From: Pedobacter frigidisoli
GTDB lineage: Bacteria > Bacteroidota > Bacteroidia > Sphingobacteriales > Sphingobacteriaceae
Assembly (NCBI RefSeq): GCF_004331675.1
Contig: NZ_SJSN01000012.1
Span: forward strand, 95,786 to 159,785
DNA: 64,000 nt
Reading direction: 5' to 3'
Part shown: positions 27,037 to 35,142 of the stretch, piece after piece
Layout: the number at the start of each line of letters is the position of its first letter
Position numbering within the stretch: the first letter of the stretch is position 1
Made by a program: the position numbers and the translations under genes
The notes under the pieces: model-generated
Databases searched by the model: none
What the model saw: only the letters and a program-made list of their open reading frames with translations
What the model was told of the DNA's origin: nothing

Positions 27037-29001
27037 CTATTTTAATATAGCTGCGAATCCACCGTTGCGGACCATTTTTACCGATATTTTATCTCCTGAT
27101 TTAACCTGGACAATCTTTTTCCTGTAATCCATTGCCTGTTTGCCCGCGTTTATACCATCCTCAAAGTAGGTCATGGTAAAGGTTTTACCTTTTTCAATAA
27201 AATCGAAGTTCAGTTCGATATCTCTTTCCTTTTCTTTGCCATTGGTAATTCCACCAACAAACCATTGGTTTCCCTTACGTTTGGCAACCACGGCGAGTTC
27301 GCCTGCTGTAGCTGCAAGGGCTTTGGTTTCATCCCAGGTGGTTGGTACACTGGTGATAAATTCTGTACAGTCTGGATTTTTATAATAAAGCGTAGGATTG
27401 TCTGCCAACATTTGTATACCGCTTTCGAAGACCACATATAAAGCAAGCTGGTATGCCCTGGTACCCACCCCAGTTGCATTTGGACGGACCGCACGGTTTA
27501 CTTCTGGCTGCATATTGAGCATGGCTCCCGGGGTAAAATCCATCGGCCCAACAGCATTACGCATAAAAGGAAGGAAGATACTGTTATCGGGTGTACAGCC
27601 ACCCATTTGTTCAAGCCCCCTGACGCCCTCATAAGAGATTAAGTTTGGATATTTATATTCCAGACCTGCAGGTTTGAACGAACCATGAAAATCTACAAAT
27701 ATCTGATGCTTGGCCGCCTCTTTAACTACATTTTCATAGTAGTTTACCATCCATTGGTCACTGCGGTCCATAAAATCAATTTTAACGCCTTTGATGCCCC
27801 ACTCATGGAAAGTTTTAAACAGCCCCATATTGTTGTGCACGGTTAACCAGGTTAACCAGAGCATGATATCTACACTTTTGGTTTTGCCATAACGGATAAG
27901 CTCTTTTACGTCGACTTTCGGATTTGGTGTATAGGGATCGGTAGTACTCTTGGCCCAGCCTTCGTCCATGACAATATATTTGATGCCATATTTGGAAGCA
28001 AAGTCGATATAATATTTATAGGTCTCCAGGTTATAACCAGAAACAAAATTCACATCAGGGCCATAAGGGGTAGCATCATTCCACCATTCCCAACTGGCCT
28101 GTCCCGGCTTAATCCAGCTCGGATCTGCGATTTCACTTTTTGCTGCGAGTTTTAAGGTCATGGTGTTTTCCATTAACTGTCTATCATCAGAAGTGATCAC
28201 AAAATAACGCCATGGAAAATTTCTTGTACCAATGGTCTTCGCGATATAATCGGCTGATTTGGTAATTTTCTGACTTCGGTCCCCATCAGAGGCAAAATCA
28301 AGTGGGGCTTTTGGAAATGCCCCCTCGATACCGTTATTCCCGGTTCCTTTTAAAAATAGTGCCGGATAGTCGGATAGGTCGGACTCGCTGATCAGTATCT
28401 TATATTTCTTTTTCGTATCTATTAGAATGGGCAAATTGGCCATTTTATCTCCGGTTTTCCAGTTATTCGACTCGATGTGTTGATACGCCTCTTCATAGGC
28501 AGTTTTAAACCCGTTATTCTGTTGAACGTGTAAAAGGTAATTGCCTGGAAAATTTATTGCAAACTCTTCATTGGTGACTTCTACCTGGCCTTTTTTTGCG
28601 GTGATAAAACGGTATGCAGCACCATCATCAAAAACACGGAATTCTACCGAATAATCACCTTTGAATGTGAGAATCAATCCATTATAGTTGTTCTTCACGG
28701 TTGAGAACTTCAAGGAAACATAAGGCTTGATCAGCTCATCGCCTTTGGTTTTCTTAGTCGAAATCAATTTCGGTCTTTCACCAAGTATTTCCCCTTTCAA
28801 ACTAAGGGAAAGAGAATTTTTACTGAGCAGTTCTTCTTTATTCCCTGAGATACAATAATAGATTTTATCGCTGAAGGATACAGAAACTTTTATTTCCCCA
28901 TCTGGAGAAGCTAAATCGATTGGTTTCGATTGTGCCCGGAGCTGGAACGATAGTGCCGTTAGCGTTATGAAGCAAAAGGCAATTTGTTTAAAAAAATTCA
29001 T
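27037..29001 (-). CDS. GH97 retaining alpha-galactosidase-type enzyme
   Basis: A 654-residue periplasmic GH97 enzyme (signal ends LRAQ). The N-terminal sandwich carries VFDDGAAYRF; the barrel has WEWWNDATPYGP, KYIVMDEGWA and nucleophile D409 in GVKIDFMDRSDQ. ISYEGVRGLEQ holds the likely acid/base Glu. An Asp at this nucleophile place marks the retaining GH97 subgroup, known for alpha-galactosidases and beta-L-arabinopyranosidase. The SusB-type GH97 at 10216 lacks it. It lies between a GH28 gene (56 bp upstream) and the propeller gene, fitting removal of galactose or arabinopyranose side chains before backbone cutting. Confidence 0.87.
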   Translation of the reverse strand: MNFFKQIAFCFITLTALSFQLRAQSKPIDLASPDGEIKVSVSFSDKIYYCISGNKEELLSKNSLSLSLKGEILGERPKLISTKKTKGDELIKPYVSLKFSTVKNNYNGLILTFKGDYSVEFRVFDDGAAYRFITAKKGQVEVTNEEFAINFPGNYLLHVQQNNGFKTAYEEAYQHIESNNWKTGDKMANLPILIDTKKKYKILISESDLSDYPALFLKGTGNNGIEGAFPKAPLDFASDGDRSQKITKSADYIAKTIGTRNFPWRYFVITSDDRQLMENTMTLKLAAKSEIADPSWIKPGQASWEWWNDATPYGPDVNFVSGYNLETYKYYIDFASKYGIKYIVMDEGWAKSTTDPYTPNPKVDVKELIRYGKTKSVDIMLWLTWLTVHNNMGLFKTFHEWGIKGVKIDFMDRSDQWMVNYYENVVKEAAKHQIFVDFHGSFKPAGLEYKYPNLISYEGVRGLEQMGGCTPDNSIFLPFMRNAVGPMDFTPGAMLNMQPEVNRAVRPNATGVGTRAYQLALYVVFESGIQMLADNPTLYYKNPDCTEFITSVPTTWDETKALAATAGELAVVAKRKGNQWFVGGITNGKEKERDIELNFDFIEKGKTFTMTYFEDGINAGKQAMDYRKKIVQVKSGDKISVKMVRNGGFAAILK

Positions 29002-29056
29002 ATTTAATTGATATTGTGTGTTTTTTGTCTTAGGTTGAAATTATAAAGGCTGTTCC

Positions 29057-30589
29057 TTAAAGTTCCTTATTATTTACTTCTTCTATTTTGGTATTGGAAA
29101 GGTGTGGACTATTGAAAAGGTTAAAGTTTTTAACTCTTATCAGCCTGAATGTCGGGGCATTTCCAGATTTCTGGGCACGGACGTGTTGAAAATCGGCGCC
29201 ATCTACATTATCCAAAATAAACGCTGGCCGCAGATCTTCTTTAAGATAGCTTAGCTCCACATTCGTGAGTTTTATATCTTTCACGTTCCGTATAAAAAAC
29301 CCGTAGGCTGGGGTAACGCCAAACCGGTTCGGATCCGGATAACTGTCTATAAGAGGAGGTATTTCACGTTCGGACTGCGCCTTGGTCCCACCACCGTTAA
29401 AATAGATCTTAATGTTGTTTAAGGTTATATCCTCGATATCATGACCTGGTATCCCGCTGATAATAGCAGCCTGGTCACCGGTAACACCATAGGCAACAAC
29501 ATTGCTGATGTTGACCCGTTTTAAGGTGCTGGAGCGAAAATCTTTGGGAGCCCGCATCCTTGCGCCGAGCCTGATAAAAATCGGGGCATTGCCAACATCC
29601 CGCATGGTGATATTGCTAATGGTAATATCCTCCAGGGCGGCGCCATCTACCGTCTCGAGTGCCAGCCCCCGGCTATTGTCGAATACGCAATTGCTTATCG
29701 TAATATTTTTAAAGCCTCCATTAGATTCTGTCCCCAGTTTGATCCGGCCGGTCGGCGAGCCGTTGCTCCATTTTACATTTGTGCCGTCTAACAGCGTGCC
29801 TTCTTTGTAGCCGGATACCTGACAGTTTGTAATGGTCACGTTTTCCAGATCACGGGGATAGTTCAGTGCGAAATCACTTTTAAGCACAATGGCATCATCA
29901 ACGGGTGAGTTGATTGTACAGTTAGAAATCCGTACATTTTTGCTGGAAACCAGATCAATTCCATCACGGTTGGTATCCATTTTAACATTGTCGATCGTCA
30001 TATTATCCACCCCGGTAAGCAGAAAGCCAAACCAGCCGCCGTGGGCAATGGTAAAATCTCTCAATAATACATTGCGGCACAGTTTGAGTGCAAGGGTTTT
30101 GTTACCCAAACCAGGCGCATTAGCACCGTTCTTGGCTTCTCTCATTTCCAGGCCTCTCCCCCAGATTTTTCCTGGCCCGGTGATGGAGATATCATGCAGG
30201 TTTTCTCCATAAATAAGGCTGTTGCGGAAATAGCTATGGCCAAAATCCTGATAACTGTCGTTATCCGCTTTTTCGGGAAAATCGTATTGTACCCCCTCAC
30301 CCGCATTTGCGGCAACAATAGTTGCACCATGATCGATAAACAGGCCTACATTGCTTTTAAGATGGATTGTGACTGATAAATAATCACCTGCAGGGAAATA
30401 AACCGTGCCGCCCCCATCTGTATTGGCCTTGGTTATTGCTTTATCAATAGCTTTGGTGTCTAGCGTTTTCCCATCGCCTGTGGCTCCGAACGTTTTAACG
30501 TTGTATACGGGTGCCTGTGCCAGTGCAAAAAAAGTGACTGAAAAAACAAGACAGATTGTGCCTAGGATATTCTTACAAAGCGCGATCAT
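29057..30589 (-). CDS. GH28 polygalacturonase-like enzyme (first of two)
   Basis: A 510-residue secreted GH28 enzyme (signal ends ALAQ) with a right-handed beta-helix of repeated 'ITISNC' rungs. It starts with VKTFGATGDGKTLDTKAIDK, the usual pectinase entry. The catalytic area has TNRDGIDLVSSKNVRISNC and PVDDAIVLKSD (the adjacent Asp pair), then GRIKLGTESNGGFKNI, which takes the place of the usual GHG/RIK blocks. It should act in exo mode on galacturonan or rhamnogalacturonan pieces. The start codon overlaps the end of the upstream dehydrogenase-cytochrome gene by 4 bp, pointing to translational coupling. Confidence 0.86.
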   Translation of the reverse strand: MIALCKNILGTICLVFSVTFFALAQAPVYNVKTFGATGDGKTLDTKAIDKAITKANTDGGGTVYFPAGDYLSVTIHLKSNVGLFIDHGATIVAANAGEGVQYDFPEKADNDSYQDFGHSYFRNSLIYGENLHDISITGPGKIWGRGLEMREAKNGANAPGLGNKTLALKLCRNVLLRDFTIAHGGWFGFLLTGVDNMTIDNVKMDTNRDGIDLVSSKNVRISNCTINSPVDDAIVLKSDFALNYPRDLENVTITNCQVSGYKEGTLLDGTNVKWSNGSPTGRIKLGTESNGGFKNITISNCVFDNSRGLALETVDGAALEDITISNITMRDVGNAPIFIRLGARMRAPKDFRSSTLKRVNISNVVAYGVTGDQAAIISGIPGHDIEDITLNNIKIYFNGGGTKAQSEREIPPLIDSYPDPNRFGVTPAYGFFIRNVKDIKLTNVELSYLKEDLRPAFILDNVDGADFQHVRAQKSGNAPTFRLIRVKNFNLFNSPHLSNTKIEEVNNKEL

Positions 30590-32274
30590 CGTTTAATTGT
30601 TTTACGCGCCGCAGCAACTTCTGCAGTTGTTATAGCGCTCGCCTTGTTTCCAAAACTGTTGCGTACATAGGTTAGCACGCCTGCAATTTCCTTGTCAGTC
30701 AGAAAATCGTGTGCAGGCATCACATTGCTGTAACTTTCACCACCGATATCCACCCCTTTCATACCTTTGAGCAATACACTGATCAGCCTGCTTTTCTCAC
30801 CCAGAACATAATCTGTTTTAATAAGCGGTGCATTTAAATTTTGGACGCCGCCTCCATCTGCCATATGGCAGGCCTGGCAAGCATTTTTATAGACAGCTGC
30901 ACCGGCAAGGTACGACGCCTTTATGCCTGGCTCGATCTGTGGTTTTGCCATGTTTTTTGTTGATGGTAAAGTAGCCGCTTTTTCAGTATTTATTTTTTTT
31001 GCGCCACTAGTATAACTGATCTTATAAATAGCCCCTTTCGAGTCATCTGTTACATAAAGCGAGCCGTCCGGGCCTTGAGCAAGTCCGCATGGACGGTGGT
31101 CTGCACGGCCGGCCGCAGTCTTCTCCGGAGACCCGGAGAATCCATCCGCGAAAACTTCCCATTTACCGGATGGCTTTCCGTTCTTAAACGGTTGAAAAAC
31201 AACATAATAACCCGCCTGAGGTTCAGGAGCCCTGTTCCATGAACCATGAAAAGCGACAAAAGCTCCATTTTTATACCTTGCCGGAAACTGGTTTCCTGTA
31301 TAAAACAGCATATCATTGGGTGCCATGTGTGCCGGGAAAGCAACAACAGGATCTATATAGGCCGAACTACCTTCTTTCTTCCCATCTCCTCCATATTCTG
31401 GCGCAAGGATTTTTTTGTTCTGCAGACGGTCGTAATAGATAAATGGCCAGCCTGCGTTGTCACCCTCTTTTAGTGCATACATGCATTCGGCGGGTGTTTC
31501 TGCATTTTGTTTTGCATTGAACAGGTCTGGAAATAGGTTGTCCAGCTGATCACGCCCATGCTGCATCACATACAATTGCTTTGTCTCCTGGTTCCAATCT
31601 ACACCAACCACATTACGCAATCCGGTTGCATAACGGATGCCATCTTTATAAGTTTGTTTAAGCTGATCAGGCCTGAATTGCCATACCCCACCTGCCGTTT
31701 CGAGCAACGGACACCCGGGCTGCCCCAAAGAACCACGTTTACGGTCCTCGATCTGGCAGGAGTTAGATGGACAGCCGATGGGAATAAACATATTCCCCTG
31801 ATTGTCCATTACAATGGATTTGGTTTCATGTGTACCCTTATCAATAAGGCCGGTAACAATTGTTTCAGGCGCCAATGGATCAACGACCTGCTCATTGGCA
31901 TCAAGCTTGTAGCGGAAGATTTCTGAATTGGAAGCCACGTAAAGAAAGTCCTTATATATCCTAACTCCGGTGCCCCCATAATTGCCGAATCCCGATCTTA
32001 CCGTTGCTTTTCCGTTATTCTCCTCCAAGAACAGCGTGCCTTGATTATTAAGCGCTTTTGCCAGCCTAACATAAATATGCCCTTTAGGCGTAACGATCAG
32101 ATGGCGGGCCTTACCTATCCCTTCAATGAGTTTAACTGCCGAAAAACCCTGGGGGACAAGCAAGCCCGCATTTTCTGATCCATCTTGCCTCGGTTTGTAT
32201 TTTAATGCTGACAATGCAATGGCGGATAATACCAAAACGCACACCCATAATTTTTTGCTATATATTTTACTCAT
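30586..32274 (-). CDS. PQQ-type sugar (sorbosone-like) dehydrogenase fused to cytochrome c
   Basis: A 562-residue periplasmic or membrane-anchored protein. Residues 40-440 form a six-bladed propeller of the sorbosone/glucose dehydrogenase class: FMVFHGSWNR-type text appears as GAFVAFHGSWNRAPEP, with GLRNVVGVDWNQ, MQHGRDQL and RPCGLAQGPDGSLYVTDDS. Residues 460-550 are a class I cytochrome c with haem motif CQACH and a distal-Met candidate in SNVMPAHDFLTDKEI. Electrons from sugar oxidation would thus go directly to haem. It lies between two GH28 genes, 16 bp after one and overlapping the other by 4 bp. Substrate is unknown; a sugar released from pectin is the obvious guess. Confidence 0.85.
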   Translation of the reverse strand: MSKIYSKKLWVCVLVLSAIALSALKYKPRQDGSENAGLLVPQGFSAVKLIEGIGKARHLIVTPKGHIYVRLAKALNNQGTLFLEENNGKATVRSGFGNYGGTGVRIYKDFLYVASNSEIFRYKLDANEQVVDPLAPETIVTGLIDKGTHETKSIVMDNQGNMFIPIGCPSNSCQIEDRKRGSLGQPGCPLLETAGGVWQFRPDQLKQTYKDGIRYATGLRNVVGVDWNQETKQLYVMQHGRDQLDNLFPDLFNAKQNAETPAECMYALKEGDNAGWPFIYYDRLQNKKILAPEYGGDGKKEGSSAYIDPVVAFPAHMAPNDMLFYTGNQFPARYKNGAFVAFHGSWNRAPEPQAGYYVVFQPFKNGKPSGKWEVFADGFSGSPEKTAAGRADHRPCGLAQGPDGSLYVTDDSKGAIYKISYTSGAKKINTEKAATLPSTKNMAKPQIEPGIKASYLAGAAVYKNACQACHMADGGGVQNLNAPLIKTDYVLGEKSRLISVLLKGMKGVDIGGESYSNVMPAHDFLTDKEIAGVLTYVRNSFGNKASAITTAEVAAARKTIKR

Positions 32275-32289
32275 CTTAAGTCTGCTTTT

Positions 32290-33753
32290 TTATAATTTAA
32301 TTTCAGAGGAGTTGGCCATAAAAATCTTTTTCTTGCTTTGTGGCTCTTTAACGTTAAGTTTTTTGAAGCCGGACTGGTGCGTATCATCCAAAACCATGGC
32401 CGTTCTAAAATCTGCTTTCGCAATTGCAATTGAAAGACCATCTACCTGCACATTACGCGCATGGCGGATGAACACGCCCCAAGATGGTAATTCCCCAAAC
32501 ATGTTATATTCTGGGTAGCTATCTGCTTTTTCGGGGATGTCCTTTAAGTTGTCTGTTGATATTTTAGCAGCGGTTTTTTCTGCTCCTCCAGCTGATCTGA
32601 TCGCTATGTTTTTTAGTTTAACATTGGTAATGATCTGATCGGGCAGGCCACCGATCACTATTCCAGGCATGATTTTGAGCGGATTTCTTTCATTGCGTAT
32701 TTCGACATCCACATTTTGGATAGATATGTTTTGCACTTTTCCCTTACGGGCACCCTTACGCGCTCCAGCCCTTAAGAATATAGCATTGCCGATATTCCTT
32801 CCTTGCAAGCCGTCTACCTCAATGTTATCGATTACAGCTCCATCCACAGCCTCTAGCGCAATAGCTGATCGATTGGTATCAAATACTTTATTATTTAATA
32901 TTCTGATATTCTTAAAACCGCCGAGAGAGGCTGTACCGAACTTGATACCACTCGCATCGGTGGTCATGCTGTTGTTCTGTATTAATATATTGCCGTTTGC
33001 CGCATCCGGATCCAGTGATTTCAGACAGATGCCATCATCACTGCAATTGAAATATGAGTTGGTTACTTTAAAATCCGTACAGTCAACGATATCAATTCCG
33101 TCGTTGTTCCAAAATGCCCGGCTTTCCACGCGGATGCTATCGATGATCACATTTTTGCACTTGTTGTAACATTCTACCCAACAGGCTGAGTTTCTCAAAG
33201 TGATATTTTTGACGGTAACCTTTTCGCAACCAAAAAAATTTATGATCATTGGACGGTTGTCCTCGTCGGGCCGATTTACGGAGCGGTCCTTGACCAGACC
33301 TTTTTTGACGAGCTCACCGACGGCGGCAGCCAGCTCTTTCCCCTGCCCATCGATTTCGCCTTCGCCGGTAATGCCAATGTTGCGTTGGTTCAGACCTAGA
33401 ATCAGTGCAAGCGAGGTTTGAAAGTTATGGTCGAACGGAGTGTTCTGCCGATCATAATCAAAAGGGTTGGTTGAACCGAGCAGTACTGCTCCTTTATTTA
33501 GATGTAAGGTCACGTTAGATTTAAAATGTATGCAGCCCGTTAAGTATTTACCTTCAGGAAATACCAGCCTGCCGCCGCCGTTCGCGCTGATATAATCAAT
33601 TCCAAACTGAATGGAACGTGTGTTCAGAGCTGAGCTGCCAGATTGAATACCAAAGAATGAAGCCTGATAATCTTTAGCGGACAACGAAAGGAAATTAAGG
33701 ATAAAAATCAGCGCCATCATACCGGCGCGCCTAAGAGTTATGTACATAATCAA
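32290..33753 (-). CDS. GH28 polygalacturonase-like enzyme (second of two)
   Basis: A 487-residue secreted beta-helix protein (signal ends LSLSAKD). GH28 features: FGIDYISANGGGRLVFPEGKY near the start, NDGIDIVDCTDFKVTNSYF and SDDGICLKSLDPD with the paired Asp residues, then ASGIKFGTASLGGFKNIRI. Repeated 'NISIQN/ITNVKLKN' rungs follow. It shares the layout of the GH28 at 29057 but is clearly a different subfamily, so the two probably cut different linkages of the same pectin. It follows the soluble PQQ dehydrogenase by 122 bp and precedes the dehydrogenase-cytochrome gene by 16 bp. Confidence 0.86.
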   Translation of the reverse strand: MIMYITLRRAGMMALIFILNFLSLSAKDYQASFFGIQSGSSALNTRSIQFGIDYISANGGGRLVFPEGKYLTGCIHFKSNVTLHLNKGAVLLGSTNPFDYDRQNTPFDHNFQTSLALILGLNQRNIGITGEGEIDGQGKELAAAVGELVKKGLVKDRSVNRPDEDNRPMIINFFGCEKVTVKNITLRNSACWVECYNKCKNVIIDSIRVESRAFWNNDGIDIVDCTDFKVTNSYFNCSDDGICLKSLDPDAANGNILIQNNSMTTDASGIKFGTASLGGFKNIRILNNKVFDTNRSAIALEAVDGAVIDNIEVDGLQGRNIGNAIFLRAGARKGARKGKVQNISIQNVDVEIRNERNPLKIMPGIVIGGLPDQIITNVKLKNIAIRSAGGAEKTAAKISTDNLKDIPEKADSYPEYNMFGELPSWGVFIRHARNVQVDGLSIAIAKADFRTAMVLDDTHQSGFKKLNVKEPQSKKKIFMANSSEIKL

Positions 33754-33874
33754 TATTGGGTTGCTTTTAGTTTACATGTTGTTTCTTCAACAAATTTCAG
33801 GATATTATCGTTTTTCCCTTCATGCCGGACTAAAGATTGAGCAATCAAAGCCTTAAACAATAGGGCGCGGGCTG

Positions 33875-35125
33875 CTAATTCTTAACAACCTTGTAAACAC
33901 TTCCGTTCGAATTTTCCGGGCCGGTGTCAGTATTGGTCAAAATGTAGATTTCCCCGGAAGCGTCCTCTCCAAAGGCAGTGATTTTCGAGTCAGCGGATAA
34001 GTTTTTGAGCGTTACCTTTCCGCGATTCCATACCTTGCCCTTGCCCTGGAGATAATAGATGCGACCTGTCCAGTCAGCAAAGAGATACTTGTTTTTTAAC
34101 TGTGGTATCAAACTTCCATTATAGATATATCCACCGGTAACCGAAACGCCTTCTCGATGGTGGTACTCTGCGATCGGCATAATCGATTTTGTGATATCGC
34201 AGCCTGTTGCCGGATTGTAGCAATGTGTCCCTTCCATTAACCGCCAGCCATAGTCCCCGCCTTTTGTAACGATATCGACCTCTTCCCATGTCGATTGTCC
34301 GACATCGCCGGCAAACAATCTTCCCGTTGCCCTATCAAAAGAAAAGCGCCAGGGATTTCTAAATCCATATGCCCAGATTTCCGGTTTGGCATCTGCGCGT
34401 GCGATAAATGGGTTATCTTTCGGCACAAGGTAGCCCGAGTCAGTGTTCACATCAATGCGGAGAATCTTCCCATGCCAGTTGGTCAGGTCCTGGCCATTGC
34501 CGATTTTACCGTGTTCATCACCCTGACCCCCACCGTCCCCTAATGAAAGATAGAGAAACTTATCGGGACCGAATTGTATGCAGCCGCCGTTATGGTTCCC
34601 CTGGGGCTCCTCTACTGTTAACACGATGCGTTCACTCTTTTCATCAATCTGCCCTGATGGCCCTAGTCTGTATTCTGCCAGTACACCCGTATGGTTTGAT
34701 TTTTGGATTGATACCCTGCTATAATAAACATATATTTTTTTATTCTCGGCAAACTGGGGGTGCAGAGTTATACCCAATAAGCCCCGCTCCTCGTATCCTG
34801 CATTTAATTTCATCAACTTATTCTTTAAATCTATCAATGGTTCGGGGAGCAGTCTGCCTTCCTTAATCACACGAATCTTTCCACTTTGTTCGGTAACCCA
34901 AATTTCATTTTTGTTAGGAAAAACTATTGCAGTGGGTGCCTGAATCCCCTTGGTAATTTCAGTTACGCCCATTGTAAGTAAGGGAATTTGTTTACCAGCG
35001 TTACCGGTCGCGTTGTTTTGTGCGTACAGGTTGCCGGAAAACGCAAGTATGGTGGTAACCAAATATATAGAAATACCCGATTTAAAGGCTAAGTAATTCA
35101 AATTATTGACATTATTCTTTTTCAT
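33875..35125 (-). CDS. PQQ-dependent aldose sugar dehydrogenase-like protein (soluble)
   Basis: A 416-residue secreted six-bladed propeller (signal ends NLYAQN). Motifs of the soluble aldose sugar dehydrogenase family are clear: APTAIVFPNKNEIWVTEQSG, PQGNHNGGCIQFGPDKFLY, SLGDGGGQGDEHG, NWHGKILRID, WAYGFRNPWRFSFD and GDVGQSTWEEVDIV, then GGDYGWRLMEG. The His in NHNGG and the Arg in FRNPWR are the expected catalytic and PQQ-binding residues. No cytochrome domain is attached; the fused cytochrome of the gene at 30586 could receive the electrons. It lies 18 bp after the GH2 gene. No PQQ synthesis genes are in the window. Confidence 0.87.
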   Translation of the reverse strand: MKKNNVNNLNYLAFKSGISIYLVTTILAFSGNLYAQNNATGNAGKQIPLLTMGVTEITKGIQAPTAIVFPNKNEIWVTEQSGKIRVIKEGRLLPEPLIDLKNKLMKLNAGYEERGLLGITLHPQFAENKKIYVYYSRVSIQKSNHTGVLAEYRLGPSGQIDEKSERIVLTVEEPQGNHNGGCIQFGPDKFLYLSLGDGGGQGDEHGKIGNGQDLTNWHGKILRIDVNTDSGYLVPKDNPFIARADAKPEIWAYGFRNPWRFSFDRATGRLFAGDVGQSTWEEVDIVTKGGDYGWRLMEGTHCYNPATGCDITKSIMPIAEYHHREGVSVTGGYIYNGSLIPQLKNKYLFADWTGRIYYLQGKGKVWNRGKVTLKNLSADSKITAFGEDASGEIYILTNTDTGPENSNGSVYKVVKN

Positions 35126-35142
35126 ATTTAATTATTGAATCT

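Noticed and set aside
32669..33169. Plus-strand open frame of 166 codons within the second GH28 gene
   Set aside because: Low-complexity Leu/Ser/Phe-rich antisense shadow of the beta-helix repeats.
29057..33753. The repeated text of the two GH28 genes as a DNA repeat or recent duplication
   Set aside because: The similarity is at the level of the beta-helix rungs and family motifs; the surrounding sequence and lengths differ, so this is old paralogy.
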